A DNA stretch of 42,780 nt from Desulfurococcaceae archaeon UBA285 (GCA_002495025.1 DADP01000027.1:1-42780), one strand, 5' to 3'; numbered from the stretch's first letter, positions 15,915 through 25,002 are shown. Notes: a model not told the origin generated them from the letters alone. Made by a program: numbers and translations.

Positions 15915-17250
15915 TTACACCCACCTCGAATCTCTGTATTAACTCGCTTGGATCAATGCTTGGCTTGCCACGAGTATATTTGTCTAAAACGAGGAATACA
16001 CAGTATTGTCCGCACATAGTACAAGATTTCAATCCAGCACCACTAAACTGTCTTCTTATTTCCTCGGCTTTCCTCCGGTCTAGTGTATACTTTAACTGGG
16101 TTTCCCAGTCTAGTCCAGCCCTCGCTATACTCATATAGACGTCTTGTTCTACTACTCTACTACCGAGTTTTACTAGGTCACCAGCGTGAGCAGCTATTTT
16201 AGCGGCTATTAACCCCTCTTTGACTTGTTCGAGGTTTGGTAGTCCAAGGTGTTCTGCTGGTGTGAGGTAGCATATTAAATCCGCTCCAGTTGCTGATGCT
16301 ATAGCTGCACCTATTGCTGCCGCTATGTGGTCGTATCCAGCAGCTATATCTGTAACTAGTGGTCCCAGTACATAGTATGGAACACCACCAGACAAGCTCT
16401 TCATTAGTTTAATGTCCGATGCGATCTTATCCATTCTCATGTGTCCAGGGCCTTCAATCATGACTTGCACTCCTTTTTCAACAGCGTCTCGAGCTAGCTT
16501 AGAATTCAATATCAACTCGGATACTTGGAACTCGTCGTGTGCATCTACTATGCAACCAGGTCTTAACGCGTCTCCCAGGCTGATAACGGCATCGTAATCC
16601 CTGAACAATTCGAGTAATTGGCCCCATTGCGATAAAAATGGGTTTTCATTATTGGTCTCGGCCATCCATGCAGCAATCATTGAACCGCCACGGCTTACAA
16701 TTGGCATTACTCGCCTACTCTTTAATACTCTTAATCCCAGGTCTCTAGTAATTCCAGCGTGGATTGTCATAAAGTCTACTCCATCACGTAAATGCCTCTC
16801 TACTACTTCTAGAAACCATTCACGTGGAATACTAGCTATACTCCCGTATTTCCTAACCCCCTCTATCCAGGCTTGATAGACTGGAACAGTGCCAAATGGT
16901 AGTCCCTCAGCCGCCTCGATGAGCCTCCTACGTATTGCATCTAGGTCTCCACCAGTACTCAAATCCATTACTGTATCTGCACCGTATTCAAGTGCGAGTT
17001 TAACCTTGGCCTCTTCTAGGTCAGGGTCTACGTATACACCACTAGTCCCCACGTTGACATTTACTTTAGTAGTAAGTCCCTCGCCAATACCAATTAATCG
17101 AGCTTTTTTCTTACGGGTATTCCTGGGGATTACAACCCTTCCTGCCGCTACTTTCTTCTTTAATACCTCGGGGTCCAGTCTTTCTCGTCTTGCTACTTCT
17201 ATTATCGTGTCTACATGGCCCTCTGATCTAGCCTGTATAATTAAACTCAA
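15904..17250 (-). CDS. thiC: Phosphomethylpyrimidine synthase ThiC
   Basis: Radical-SAM enzyme that converts aminoimidazole ribotide to HMP phosphate, the pyrimidine of thiamin. 448 residues, the short form compared with about 630 in E. coli. Visible family blocks include NVGTSGVYVD, TIHAGITRD, SRGGSMIAAWM, QVMIEGPGHMRMD and YVLGPLVTDIAAGYDHIAAA. The C-terminal [4Fe-4S] motif is CTMCGQYC, spaced CX2CX3C rather than the CX2CX4C of the long form. The TTG start has GGTGGAG upstream. No other thiamin gene is in the window. Confidence 0.95.
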   Translation of the reverse strand: MSLIIQARSEGHVDTIIEVARRERLDPEVLKKKVAAGRVVIPRNTRKKKARLIGIGEGLTTKVNVNVGTSGVYVDPDLEEAKVKLALEYGADTVMDLSTGGDLDAIRRRLIEAAEGLPFGTVPVYQAWIEGVRKYGSIASIPREWFLEVVERHLRDGVDFMTIHAGITRDLGLRVLKSRRVMPIVSRGGSMIAAWMAETNNENPFLSQWGQLLELFRDYDAVISLGDALRPGCIVDAHDEFQVSELILNSKLARDAVEKGVQVMIEGPGHMRMDKIASDIKLMKSLSGGVPYYVLGPLVTDIAAGYDHIAAAIGAAIASATGADLICYLTPAEHLGLPNLEQVKEGLIAAKIAAHAGDLVKLGSRVVEQDVYMSIARAGLDWETQLKYTLDRRKAEEIRRQFSGAGLKSCTMCGQYCVFLVLDKYTRGKPSIDPSELIQRFEVGVNVM

Positions 17251-17268
17251 ATTGCTCCACCAGTAATA

Positions 17269-17297
17269 AATAAGTAATCAAGGAATTAATAAGTAAT
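17269..17297. repeat. Direct repeat AATAAGTAAT x2 in the thiC-nfeD divergent promoter
   Basis: AATAAGTAAT occurs at 17269-17278 and again at 17288-17297, 19 bases apart start to start, about two helical turns. It overlaps the expected TATA region of thiC on the minus strand. It could be a paired regulator site, but AT-rich spacers give chance repeats. Confidence 0.35.
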
Positions 17298-17367
17298 TTA
17301 TCTATGCGGGTAAAATTTAAACACCGAGTGTGCTCTTAATACTATTGTAGAATGGGTGTTAGAATAC

Positions 17368-18609
17368 ATGGTGTTCCACTACGAGAAAACCCCATATTTC
17401 CTATTACTGGTTTTAATACTACTGGCTTCTATCTACATATCAACAATACACTCGCAGAGTGAAACTAGAAGAGCTATTGTATTGGTTTTAGACATGAATA
17501 TTGATGGTGGTGCTGTATCATTTATTGAGTCCTCTGTGAAATCACATCCTGGTGTAGTATATATATTGGAAATCAATAGTTATGGAGGATATTTGTCTTC
17601 GGCTGATAGAATAATCAATATAATTGCTTCTTCTGGATCACACTGTATTGCATGGATCCCCCCTGACTCATACGCCGTCTCAGCAGCCGCACTAATAGCT
17701 CTATCATGTAGAGAAGTATACATGGCCCCCGGATCTGTGATTGGAGCTATCAAACCATCACCATACGATGAAAAAATAGTTGAATACATAAAGGCTAGAT
17801 TGAGGTCATTCCTCGAAGAGAAAAACATTGAAAACTCTTCTCTCATCGCTAGACAACTAGTTGAAGAAGCAAAAACCTTTACATATGAAGAAGCCGTTGC
17901 ACTAGGAATTGCAAAACCAGCTATAGAGTTATCAGAAGTATTGTCGAGTGAAAACCTCGAATTAACTGGGAAGCTAACTCCCTCTTTATGGGATAAAATG
18001 ATCTCATTAATATCTCATCCACTAATCTCAGAAATACTATTGTTTGTCGGCGTGTTACTCATATTAATAGAGGTGTTTACAACTGGATTCCAGGGTTATG
18101 GATTAGCAGGTATTCTACTAGTAATACTTGCACTTTATGGTTTAACAATAATACCCGTTGAAATACTACATATTGCACTAATACTAGCTGGAGCGGTATT
18201 AATAATAATAGAGTTGTTTACACCAGGCTTCGGCGTATTCGGGCTATCAGGCGTGATATTAACTGCAATCGGCTTTACACTAACAATACTCTCAACACCC
18301 CCCGAGACCCTTACAGGAGTAGTATTAACTACAACTATGGGTCTCGTAGCTATTGGTGGATTATTTGTATTTATAGGGTATAAGGCAGCCTCGACAATGA
18401 GAATTAAGAGAAAACCCCTTAGCGAGCAATTATTAAATGCTGTGGGATATGCAAAAACAGAAGTTGGTGAAACCACTCCTGGAACAGTATACGTGTTAAA
18501 CGAGGATTGGACGGCGTTTTCCATTAATGGTACAATACCAGCTGGTAGTAAAGTAAGAGTTGTAAGAGTAGAGGGCTTGAAACTATACGTTGAAAAAATA
18601 GAAGAGTAA
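17368..18609 (+). CDS. nfeD: NfeD-family membrane serine protease (ClpP class)
   Basis: 413 residues from the ATG at 17368, with GGGTG upstream; an in-frame GTG at 17356 is the alternative. A signal/anchor segment is followed by a ClpP/SppA-like protease domain with oxyanion motif EINSYGGYL and nucleophile Ser in DSYAVSAAALIALS. A lysine in the following helices would be the general base. Four or so membrane helices (TGFQGYGLAGILLVIL, GFGVFGLSGVILTAIGF) and a C-terminal OB-fold NfeD domain follow. It is the counterpart of Pyrococcus 1510, which cleaves stomatin. Here the stomatin gene is about 2 kb away on the other strand. Confidence 0.9.
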   Translation: MVFHYEKTPYFLLLVLILLASIYISTIHSQSETRRAIVLVLDMNIDGGAVSFIESSVKSHPGVVYILEINSYGGYLSSADRIINIIASSGSHCIAWIPPDSYAVSAAALIALSCREVYMAPGSVIGAIKPSPYDEKIVEYIKARLRSFLEEKNIENSSLIARQLVEEAKTFTYEEAVALGIAKPAIELSEVLSSENLELTGKLTPSLWDKMISLISHPLISEILLFVGVLLILIEVFTTGFQGYGLAGILLVILALYGLTIIPVEILHIALILAGAVLIIIELFTPGFGVFGLSGVILTAIGFTLTILSTPPETLTGVVLTTTMGLVAIGGLFVFIGYKAASTMRIKRKPLSEQLLNAVGYAKTEVGETTPGTVYVLNEDWTAFSINGTIPAGSKVRVVRVEGLKLYVEKIEE

Positions 18610-18666
18610 ATATCTACGTATTCCACGAGTATACAGTGTTTTTGAGAGCTTTCTACTCTAATTTAA

Positions 18667-18724
18667 CTATGGATGAGGAGGTTACTGCAGACTGATATGT
18701 GATGACTTCCGGCGGATCCGATCT
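18667..18724 (+). ncRNA. Candidate box C/D sRNA (plus strand)
   Basis: Boxes in order: C-like TGGATGA (18670-18676), a 15-base guide, D' CTGA (18692-18695), a 3-base spacer, C' GTGATGA (18699-18705), a 12-base guide, and D-like CCGA (18718-18721). The inner C'/D' pair is perfect. The outer pair keeps the G-A bases needed for the kink-turn but has one change in each box. The guides would pair with TCTGCAGTAACC and ATCCGCCGGAAG; I could not place these in rRNA. No open reading frame competes. Confidence 0.55.
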
Positions 18725-18769
18725 ACTCTTAACAATCAATACTAAATGAAATTAATAGTGGAGGAAAAG

Positions 18770-18828
18770 CCGTCAGATACGGCCGCATCGATCACGAGTT
18801 CTCATTGCTCGCCGTTCTCATCACTCCA
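18770..18828 (-). ncRNA. Candidate box C/D sRNA (minus strand)
   Basis: On the minus strand: C box GTGATGA (18824-18818), exactly 12 guide bases, D' ATGA (18805-18802), a 6-base spacer, C' GTGATCG (18795-18789), exactly 12 guide bases, and D box CTGA (18776-18773). The outer boxes are canonical and the inner ones slightly degenerate, as is normal in archaea. The D guide would pair with ATACGGCCGCAT and the D' guide with TGCTCGCCGTTC. It faces the plus-strand candidate about 50 bases away and ends 26 bases from the glpK stop. Confidence 0.7.
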
Positions 18829-18853
18829 TTATTGAATTACTATTAAAGGGGAT

Positions 18854-20434
18854 TTATTGTTTATCATATCCGTAAGCCCATGGTACTTCACGAGCCCATC
18901 CAAGAGCTCTCTGTACTGCCGACTTCCAACCCCTGTATAGTCTTTCTCTTGTTTCCTCATTCATTCTCGGTTCAAACATCTTTTCGGCCCTCCAGTTCTT
19001 TTTAATTTCATCAATACTAATCCATACTCCAACGGCTATGCCGGCTAGATATGCTACTCCAAGACTAGTTGTCTCATATACTACTGGTCTTACAACTCTT
19101 ACATTTAATATATCTGCCTGGAATTGTAGTAGAAAGTCGCTTTTAGCTACTCCACCATCAGCTTTTAATACACTGATATTTATTCCCGTATCAGACTTCA
19201 TTGCTTCAACTACGTCTCTTGTCAAATAAGCTATTGATTCTAAGACGGCTCTAGCGATGTGTTTTCTCTCTATTCCCCTAGTGATTCCTATTATTAAGCC
19301 TCTGGCGTATGGGTCCCAGTATGGCGCTCCAAGACCTACAAATGCGGGTACAAAGTATACGCCACCCGTGTCTGGTGCCGCCTCTGCTAGTGGATTTACC
19401 TCCGCTGAAACCTCGATTATTTTGAGCCCGTCTCTCAACCACTGGATAGCCGCTCCAGTAATGAATATGCTGCCTTCTAGTGCATACTCTGCTCTCCCTG
19501 GTTGTAGACTATAATATATAGTTGTCAGCAATCCGTGCTTGGATTCCACTGGGTTTGAACCAGTATTCATTAATATAAAGTTGCCTGTTCCATAGGTACA
19601 CTTAGTACTCCCTACTTCAAACCCGGCCTGGCCGAAGAGTGCGGCTTGCTGGTCGCCTGCATCACCTGCAACTGGTATCTCAACTCCATTGAATAATTCA
19701 CGAGATACTTCTGGCCCTGTAAAACCATAGATTTCACTACTGGGCCGTGGTAGTGGTAGTGTTTCACGTGGTATTTTACCTTGGATTTCCAGTAGCTCGT
19801 CATCCCAGTCTAACTTGTATATATTGAACAACATTGTCCTAGATGCATTACTATAATCTGTTACATGTGCCCCGTTTCTCTCGGGTGTTAAATTGTCTCG
19901 CGACCCCCTTGTTAAATTCCATATCAACCAGGTATCAATGGTTCCAATTACTACTTCACCGCTCTCCATACGCTCTCTTAGTGATTTATCTTGTTGGAGA
20001 AGCCACCATATCTTTGTACTAGAGAAGTAACAGTCTGGTATAAGACCCGTCTTCTTCTTTATAGATTCAAAATAGTGTTGTTTTAAATAGTCGATTAACG
20101 GTGCTGTTCTACGATCCTGCCATACAATAGCGTTGTAGACCGGCCTCCCGGTTTTTACATTCCACACTACAATCGTCTCTCTTTGATTAGTTACACCAAT
20201 TGCTTTAATACTACGTGGATCGACGCCAGAGCCCTCCAGTGCTTTTTTAATAACGAGTTTTGTATTCTCCCATATCTCTATTGGATCATGCTCAACCCAT
20301 CCAGGGCGGGGATAAATTTGTCTGTGTTCAAGATACGCTACTCCATTTTTCACTGGTAGACCGTTTTCATCAAATATAATTGCTCTTGTACCAGTAGTAC
20401 CTTGATCTATAGACAACACGTAGCGATTAGACAC
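18854..20434 (-). CDS. glpK: Glycerol kinase
   Basis: ATP-dependent phosphorylation of glycerol to sn-glycerol 3-phosphate. 526 residues, slightly longer than the bacterial enzyme (about 500) because of a short C-terminal extension. Family blocks: SIDQGTTGTRAIIFDENG at the N-terminus, VTNQRETIVVWN, the substrate residues in IVWQDRRTA, GDAGDQQAALFGQ, GTGNFILMNTG, and the C-terminal FGGY signature region LKADGGVAKSDFLLQFQADI. The GTG start has GGTG eight bases upstream and AT-rich TATA-like sequence beyond. No glycerol facilitator or glycerol-3-phosphate dehydrogenase gene lies nearby, so the use of glycerol (catabolic or lipid salvage) is open. Confidence 0.95.
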   Translation of the reverse strand: MSNRYVLSIDQGTTGTRAIIFDENGLPVKNGVAYLEHRQIYPRPGWVEHDPIEIWENTKLVIKKALEGSGVDPRSIKAIGVTNQRETIVVWNVKTGRPVYNAIVWQDRRTAPLIDYLKQHYFESIKKKTGLIPDCYFSSTKIWWLLQQDKSLRERMESGEVVIGTIDTWLIWNLTRGSRDNLTPERNGAHVTDYSNASRTMLFNIYKLDWDDELLEIQGKIPRETLPLPRPSSEIYGFTGPEVSRELFNGVEIPVAGDAGDQQAALFGQAGFEVGSTKCTYGTGNFILMNTGSNPVESKHGLLTTIYYSLQPGRAEYALEGSIFITGAAIQWLRDGLKIIEVSAEVNPLAEAAPDTGGVYFVPAFVGLGAPYWDPYARGLIIGITRGIERKHIARAVLESIAYLTRDVVEAMKSDTGINISVLKADGGVAKSDFLLQFQADILNVRVVRPVVYETTSLGVAYLAGIAVGVWISIDEIKKNWRAEKMFEPRMNEETRERLYRGWKSAVQRALGWAREVPWAYGYDKQ

Positions 20435-20535
20435 AAAGAGACACCATTATTTAAATTGATCCATGGGGACATAATTATATTTTCAATCCATGTGAATAAT
20501 CCAGAATTAAAACACTTTGAATTAAGTATTTAATA

Positions 20536-20593
20536 ATTGATGATGAACTTTCGGTCGCAATGACTGGTGATTGAATTTCCTCCCACTGATCTA
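20536..20593 (+). ncRNA. Candidate box C/D sRNA (plus strand)
   Basis: C box ATGATGA (20540-20546), a 13-base guide, D' ATGA (20560-20563), a 3-base spacer, C' GTGATTG (20567-20573), a 12-base guide, and D box CTGA (20586-20589). The total is 50 bases from C to D, the same as the candidate at 37628. The guides would pair with TGCGACCGAAAG and TGGGAGGAAATT. It sits in the divergent spacer between glpK and the DUF1152 gene, downstream of AT-rich TATA-like sequence. Confidence 0.65.
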
Positions 20594-20652
20594 TTGTAAA
20601 TTAAAACTGGAAATTATATTCAAATATATCTTGTGGCTTGAAGGGTGTGTTA

Positions 20653-21690
20653 ATGCTCTGTTTTCTAAACGGTGTGAAAAAAGCTCTTTTAATAGCGATT
20701 GGTGGTGGAGGAGATATTGCCTCGACTATTGTATTAGCTCGTAGACTAGAGAAATATGGTGTAGAGACAGTACTTGCTTCAATTGCATGGGAGAGATACA
20801 TCTACGATCCTGTCCCAGGACCAATAAGACTAAGTGAATTCTATAATACTATAGAGGCTAATCCACACTACGTGTTAATTACAGGAGAATCATACGCTGT
20901 GAGAAGCAATAGAAAAATAATCCCACAAGTTGTAAAAGCCTCTAGATTTCTAGGTAAACCAGTATATATCGTCGACTTGTATAATGGTGTAGAAGGATAC
21001 TATAAAGCCTTGAAGTCAATTATGAATAGAGAATCAATAGATATTGTTATAGGCGTGGATGTAGGTGGAGATGTAGTTGCAACTGGTTTCGAGGATGAAT
21101 TGTGGAGTCCGCTTGCAGACTGGATGGGTTTAGCAACAGTATCAAGAGTAAATGGAGTTATCGCAGTCCACTCACCGGGTAGTGATGGAGAACTACCACA
21201 AAAATACATTATTGAAAGAATAGATGAGCTCTCAGTGAAAAACGGGTTGCTCGGAGTATCCAGTATGTGTAGAGAAGACGCTGAACTACTAAGTGAAGTA
21301 TTGAAATACGTAGAAAGCGAGGCCTCACGTATCCCCCTATTAGCCTATAATGGTCATAGAGGCAGTATTGAAGTTAGAAGAGGATCTCGAAGAGCAGACG
21401 TCACGGTATTCAATACATTTACATTCTACCTTGATTCACAAATACTCGTAGAAAACACTAAACCAGTAAAACATATATTGTACACTACGAGTCTAGATGA
21501 AGCACGGCGATTATTGAACTCTATGGGTATATATACAGAGCTAGACCTTGAAGAAGACCTTGCAGCAATGGGGGTAAAACCAGGAGAATTGACTGGTGAG
21601 CTACTATTGAAAGTAAGAGAGGATGGAAGAAAACGAATTAAAAAACTAATAGGAAACAATAATGTTTTAAACACAGAGAACACTCTATAA
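20653..21690 (+). CDS. DUF1152-family protein
   Basis: 345 residues from the ATG at 20653, which has GGGTG five bases upstream; a TTG at 20638 is in frame. The N-terminal block ALLIAIGGGGDIASTIVLAR and the later VIGVDVGGDVVATGFED and VAVHSPGSDGE-like segments match the archaeal DUF1152 family as I know it, a Rossmann-like soluble protein of unknown function. No membrane segment is visible. It ends 30 bases before the archaeosortase gene on the same strand and may be the first gene of that operon, although its soluble nature sets it apart. Confidence 0.75.
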   Translation: MLCFLNGVKKALLIAIGGGGDIASTIVLARRLEKYGVETVLASIAWERYIYDPVPGPIRLSEFYNTIEANPHYVLITGESYAVRSNRKIIPQVVKASRFLGKPVYIVDLYNGVEGYYKALKSIMNRESIDIVIGVDVGGDVVATGFEDELWSPLADWMGLATVSRVNGVIAVHSPGSDGELPQKYIIERIDELSVKNGLLGVSSMCREDAELLSEVLKYVESEASRIPLLAYNGHRGSIEVRRGSRRADVTVFNTFTFYLDSQILVENTKPVKHILYTTSLDEARRLLNSMGIYTELDLEEDLAAMGVKPGELTGELLLKVREDGRKRIKKLIGNNNVLNTENTL

Positions 21691-21720
21691 AAACAAATTG
21701 TCTAAGGCGGTGTCTGGAGA

Positions 21721-23373
21721 TTGGAGATTAATGTATTATATAGAGACTACACGTCGAAAATAATACTTGGTTTTACATTTATCTCTCTCTTACTTGGATT
21801 AACTATTGAAGTAGTCTACAGAGAACTCTTTGAATCACTTACAAAACTAGCTTTGACCGAGGAGTATAGTTATATTCTCGCCTCTCTATTCTCTATTCTA
21901 ATAGTTATATACCTCTCACTTAGATATACCGGCTTCTCGTATGGAGTAAGAACTAGTAAGATATTAGCATCTATTCTACTAGCCACTCTTGCATTATCGA
22001 TTTACGAGTTATCCCTAATAGACCTTGAACACAAAATACAACTACAATCACTTAGTTTCTCACTGTTTTTCATTGGATTAATACTATTGGTCTACGAGCC
22101 AAACACTATTGGAGAATCAATTCCACTACTAACCCCCTTTCTCCTCACACCACTACCAGCTAGATTTCTAGATTCTCTAACACCGGTTTTATCAAGGTAT
22201 ATTGGGAGACTAGTTGGATTTATAACTGGTGTAAGAGTAGTTGAAACACCTGGTTTTACACAACTAGAAGTCGCCACGCCCACGGGTAGTACTATTTATT
22301 TAAGTGTTGAAGTAGCATGTACTGGTATTGTAACTGTTAGTTCTATTATTGCCTCACTACCAATAATAATATACATGCTTACATTTAGTATTGATAAACC
22401 ACGTAGAAAAATAGCTATTGCCACCGCATCGCTTTTAACCGCCTTGATTATTGGAATTATAGGTAATATAGTTAGAGCTTTGATAATGGTTTATAGTACT
22501 ATGTGGATTGGCGTTGAGCAAGCATATAATTTATTCCACTACTCTCCCTCCCTCTTGTATTCTGCCATCTCGGTTATAGCAGCATTTAAAATAATCACTA
22601 AATACGCTAAGTTTAAATCAGTGTTTTCAAGAGTTCTCTCTAAAGGCGAAGTACCGAGAATTACATGGAGTTATATTATTGGAGTATTACTAGTATCACT
22701 TGTTTTTACAAGTATATTTACAGCAACGACTATTTACGCATCTCAATCCACTGTAATCTACCAGTCAATTCCAATACAAGTAGGAAGCATATACGAGTTC
22801 ATTGAAAACCCGGAAAAATACTTGTCAAGAGAAGGAATTGAATTCACCACTAGGTATTATGATGCATTCCTCACAAGAGTACTGGGTGCACTAGCAGTTT
22901 ATAGAGTATCACTCAGGTATTTTAACGAATATTATACAGGCTACATAGAAGTCGTAGATACACCTGCAAGAATCCACACGTGGCAATTGTGTTTAACACT
23001 ACAAGGCTACAACATAACTGCATCATGGTACGAACAAGTAAACAACACTAAAATAGGATTTATAGCTCTAGAGAAACAAGGCTGGAGGGGTCTACTCGCA
23101 TATACATTGTTCCCCGTGAAAATAAGTGTTGGAAGAGATGAATACACTATATACGTACGTGTATCAATTATGAATACTGGGGATCCGAGAAATATAGCTC
23201 CAAAAACAGCTTCTATTCTAAACTCTATTGCAGGAGTAAGCATTGAATCAGACAATAATCTACTACATATATTTTTTCAATCTGTATATATAATACTCGT
23301 ATTGTTTGTCGTATACATGGGAGTGCTATTAGCGTGGAGTAAACTACGCTTAAAGCATGGTGGAGTATCATGA
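21721..23373 (+). CDS. Archaeosortase/exosortase-family transpeptidase with C-terminal extracytoplasmic domain
   Basis: 550 residues. The first ~290 contain about eight membrane helices and the exosortase/archaeosortase active site: Cys200 in SVEVACTGIVTVSS, Arg252 in IIGNIVRALIMV and His273 in YNLFHYSPSLLY. Members cut C-terminal sorting signals of surface proteins and attach them to lipid or process them. After another helix (~310-330), residues ~335-515 form an extracytoplasmic domain with a WQLCLTLQGYNI segment, and a last helix lies near 518-540. This second part may correspond to the EpsI-type domain fused to some bacterial exosortases, a tentative idea. The TTG start follows a GGTG. 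The stop overlaps the MoxR start (ATGA). Confidence 0.82.
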   Translation: MEINVLYRDYTSKIILGFTFISLLLGLTIEVVYRELFESLTKLALTEEYSYILASLFSILIVIYLSLRYTGFSYGVRTSKILASILLATLALSIYELSLIDLEHKIQLQSLSFSLFFIGLILLVYEPNTIGESIPLLTPFLLTPLPARFLDSLTPVLSRYIGRLVGFITGVRVVETPGFTQLEVATPTGSTIYLSVEVACTGIVTVSSIIASLPIIIYMLTFSIDKPRRKIAIATASLLTALIIGIIGNIVRALIMVYSTMWIGVEQAYNLFHYSPSLLYSAISVIAAFKIITKYAKFKSVFSRVLSKGEVPRITWSYIIGVLLVSLVFTSIFTATTIYASQSTVIYQSIPIQVGSIYEFIENPEKYLSREGIEFTTRYYDAFLTRVLGALAVYRVSLRYFNEYYTGYIEVVDTPARIHTWQLCLTLQGYNITASWYEQVNNTKIGFIALEKQGWRGLLAYTLFPVKISVGRDEYTIYVRVSIMNTGDPRNIAPKTASILNSIAGVSIESDNNLLHIFFQSVYIILVLFVVYMGVLLAWSKLRLKHGGVS

Positions 23374-24329
23374 GTGAAACATTGAAACTAGAATTCGACG
23401 ATGTCGTGGGCGAATTAGAAGCACTGTTCTCAGAGATATCAAAAGTATATGTTGGTAAAAAAGAACTAGTTGAATTATCTATTGCCGCATTGTATTCCGG
23501 TGGACACTTGTTAATCGAGGGATATCCTGGTACCGGTAAAACACTACTTGCAAAAACCCTAGCTAGAGCTATTGGAGGAACATATAACCGTATACAAGGA
23601 CACCCAGACATACTACCCAGCGACATCCTGGGATTCCACATATATAGAGTTACCGGTGAGAGAATACTAGTTAAAGGACCAGTCTTCACCAATATCTTAA
23701 TGTTTGACGAGCTCAATAGAACCCCAACGAGGTCTCAGGCAGCTTTACTAGAAGCAATGCAGGAATACCAGGTGACAATAGATGGAGTAACGTTTCCACT
23801 CGAGCGACCATTCATGGTAATTGCTACACAAGTACCCGAGAAAGCAGCGAGAGGTGCCTTTGAGGTATTAGAGACACTACTAGATAGATTTACACTGACA
23901 GCACCAAGCTACTATAATCCACCAGAAGAAGAACTGGAGGTATTGAAGAAGTCTGATTATATCACAAACCTCCCCATAGAACAAGTAACAACTCCACGTA
24001 GAGTCTATGAAATCTCGAGGAGACTACCAGAACTAGTCTACGCTAGTGACGAAATACTAGACTATATTGTCAGACTAGTCAACTATGTTAGAAACCACAG
24101 GGCCGTCCTCTATGGGCCATCACACCGTGCAACAATAAACCTCCTCAATGTCAGCAGGATAGTAGCGCTTTTAGACAAGAGAAACTATGTAATACCCGAC
24201 GATGTGAAAAAAGTCTTTATCCCTGTTGTCTCTCACAGATTTAAACTAAGAGAGGAGTTTGAACTAGAGGGTTTAACACCTCAAGCTATTGCTGAAGAGG
24301 CATTAAGAAATGTCCCGGTACCAAAGTAG
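23370..24329 (+). CDS. MoxR-family AAA+ ATPase
   Basis: 319 residues, cytoplasmic. Walker A is GYPGTGKT (51-58), Walker B is ILMFDELNR (109-117), and QAALLEAMQEYQVTIDG is the MoxR pre-sensor block. The GHPDILPSDILG insertion and the C-terminal lid are typical. MoxR proteins are chaperone-like ATPases usually encoded next to DUF58 proteins, as here (gene at 28520), and help mature or assemble protein complexes. The gene overlaps both neighbours (4 and 20 bases), so it is translationally coupled in the operon. Confidence 0.95.
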   Translation: MSETLKLEFDDVVGELEALFSEISKVYVGKKELVELSIAALYSGGHLLIEGYPGTGKTLLAKTLARAIGGTYNRIQGHPDILPSDILGFHIYRVTGERILVKGPVFTNILMFDELNRTPTRSQAALLEAMQEYQVTIDGVTFPLERPFMVIATQVPEKAARGAFEVLETLLDRFTLTAPSYYNPPEEELEVLKKSDYITNLPIEQVTTPRRVYEISRRLPELVYASDEILDYIVRLVNYVRNHRAVLYGPSHRATINLLNVSRIVALLDKRNYVIPDDVKKVFIPVVSHRFKLREEFELEGLTPQAIAEEALRNVPVPK

Positions 24330-25002
24330 ACTCTTAGAAGGCGACCTTGTATTTCTACTCCTTCTCGCTTTTTCAAGTATTTTATTCAAGTTTAAAATGG
24401 GGTTGGTAGCTGTTATTTTAGGGTTTACTGTATCTATAGTTGTTTTAAACACAGTCTACTTGTTTTTTAGAAACATAAATCTACGTGGTTTACTAGTTGT
24501 ATATTCAATAATGCTTCTCTCATCGAGTATGTTTTACTTGTTAATAGAATACTATTCACTATTAGGGCTTGAAGTAGGCTTAGTAGTGGTTTACATACTA
24601 GTATTTCTAGTTATTACTTCCCATCTCCACGTTGAAATACCACAATACGGCTTTACAACTCCACTAATACCAGTTGGTATTTTTGCAAGTATTGTTCTAG
24701 GAGTGTTTCTCGGTGTGAAATACACGGTTCTACTAGTTACTACTGGATTAATAGATGCTTTTTCTAGTATACCAGTATTTAAATTAAAGAAGTCAACACT
24801 ATATAAATTGACTTGTAGTCTACTTGTTTTTACAATTATCTATTCACAACCCATACTCGAGTTAAATCTATCTACAATAATCTTTCTTTTAGGACTACAT
24901 ATAGCTAGAGATTTACTTATTATAGTTGGAAATAAACATTATACAGGTTTACTCGTAGTAGTTGATGTTTTACTTAGACCAGTAGTGGTGACCGTGGTAT
25001 GA
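24310..25002 (+). CDS. Polytopic membrane protein of the archaeosortase operon
   Basis: 230 residues with about seven hydrophobic helices (for example LVFLLLLAFSSILF, GLLVVYSIMLLSSSMFYLLI and GIFASIVLGVFLGV). No charged catalytic motif is apparent and no family is recognised. It starts inside the MoxR gene (20-base overlap) and its stop overlaps the next start by four bases. Its position between MoxR and DUF58 partners suggests a membrane component of the same complex, inferred from context only. Confidence 0.65.
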   Translation: MSRYQSRLLEGDLVFLLLLAFSSILFKFKMGLVAVILGFTVSIVVLNTVYLFFRNINLRGLLVVYSIMLLSSSMFYLLIEYYSLLGLEVGLVVVYILVFLVITSHLHVEIPQYGFTTPLIPVGIFASIVLGVFLGVKYTVLLVTTGLIDAFSSIPVFKLKKSTLYKLTCSLLVFTIIYSQPILELNLSTIIFLLGLHIARDLLIIVGNKHYTGLLVVVDVLLRPVVVTVV

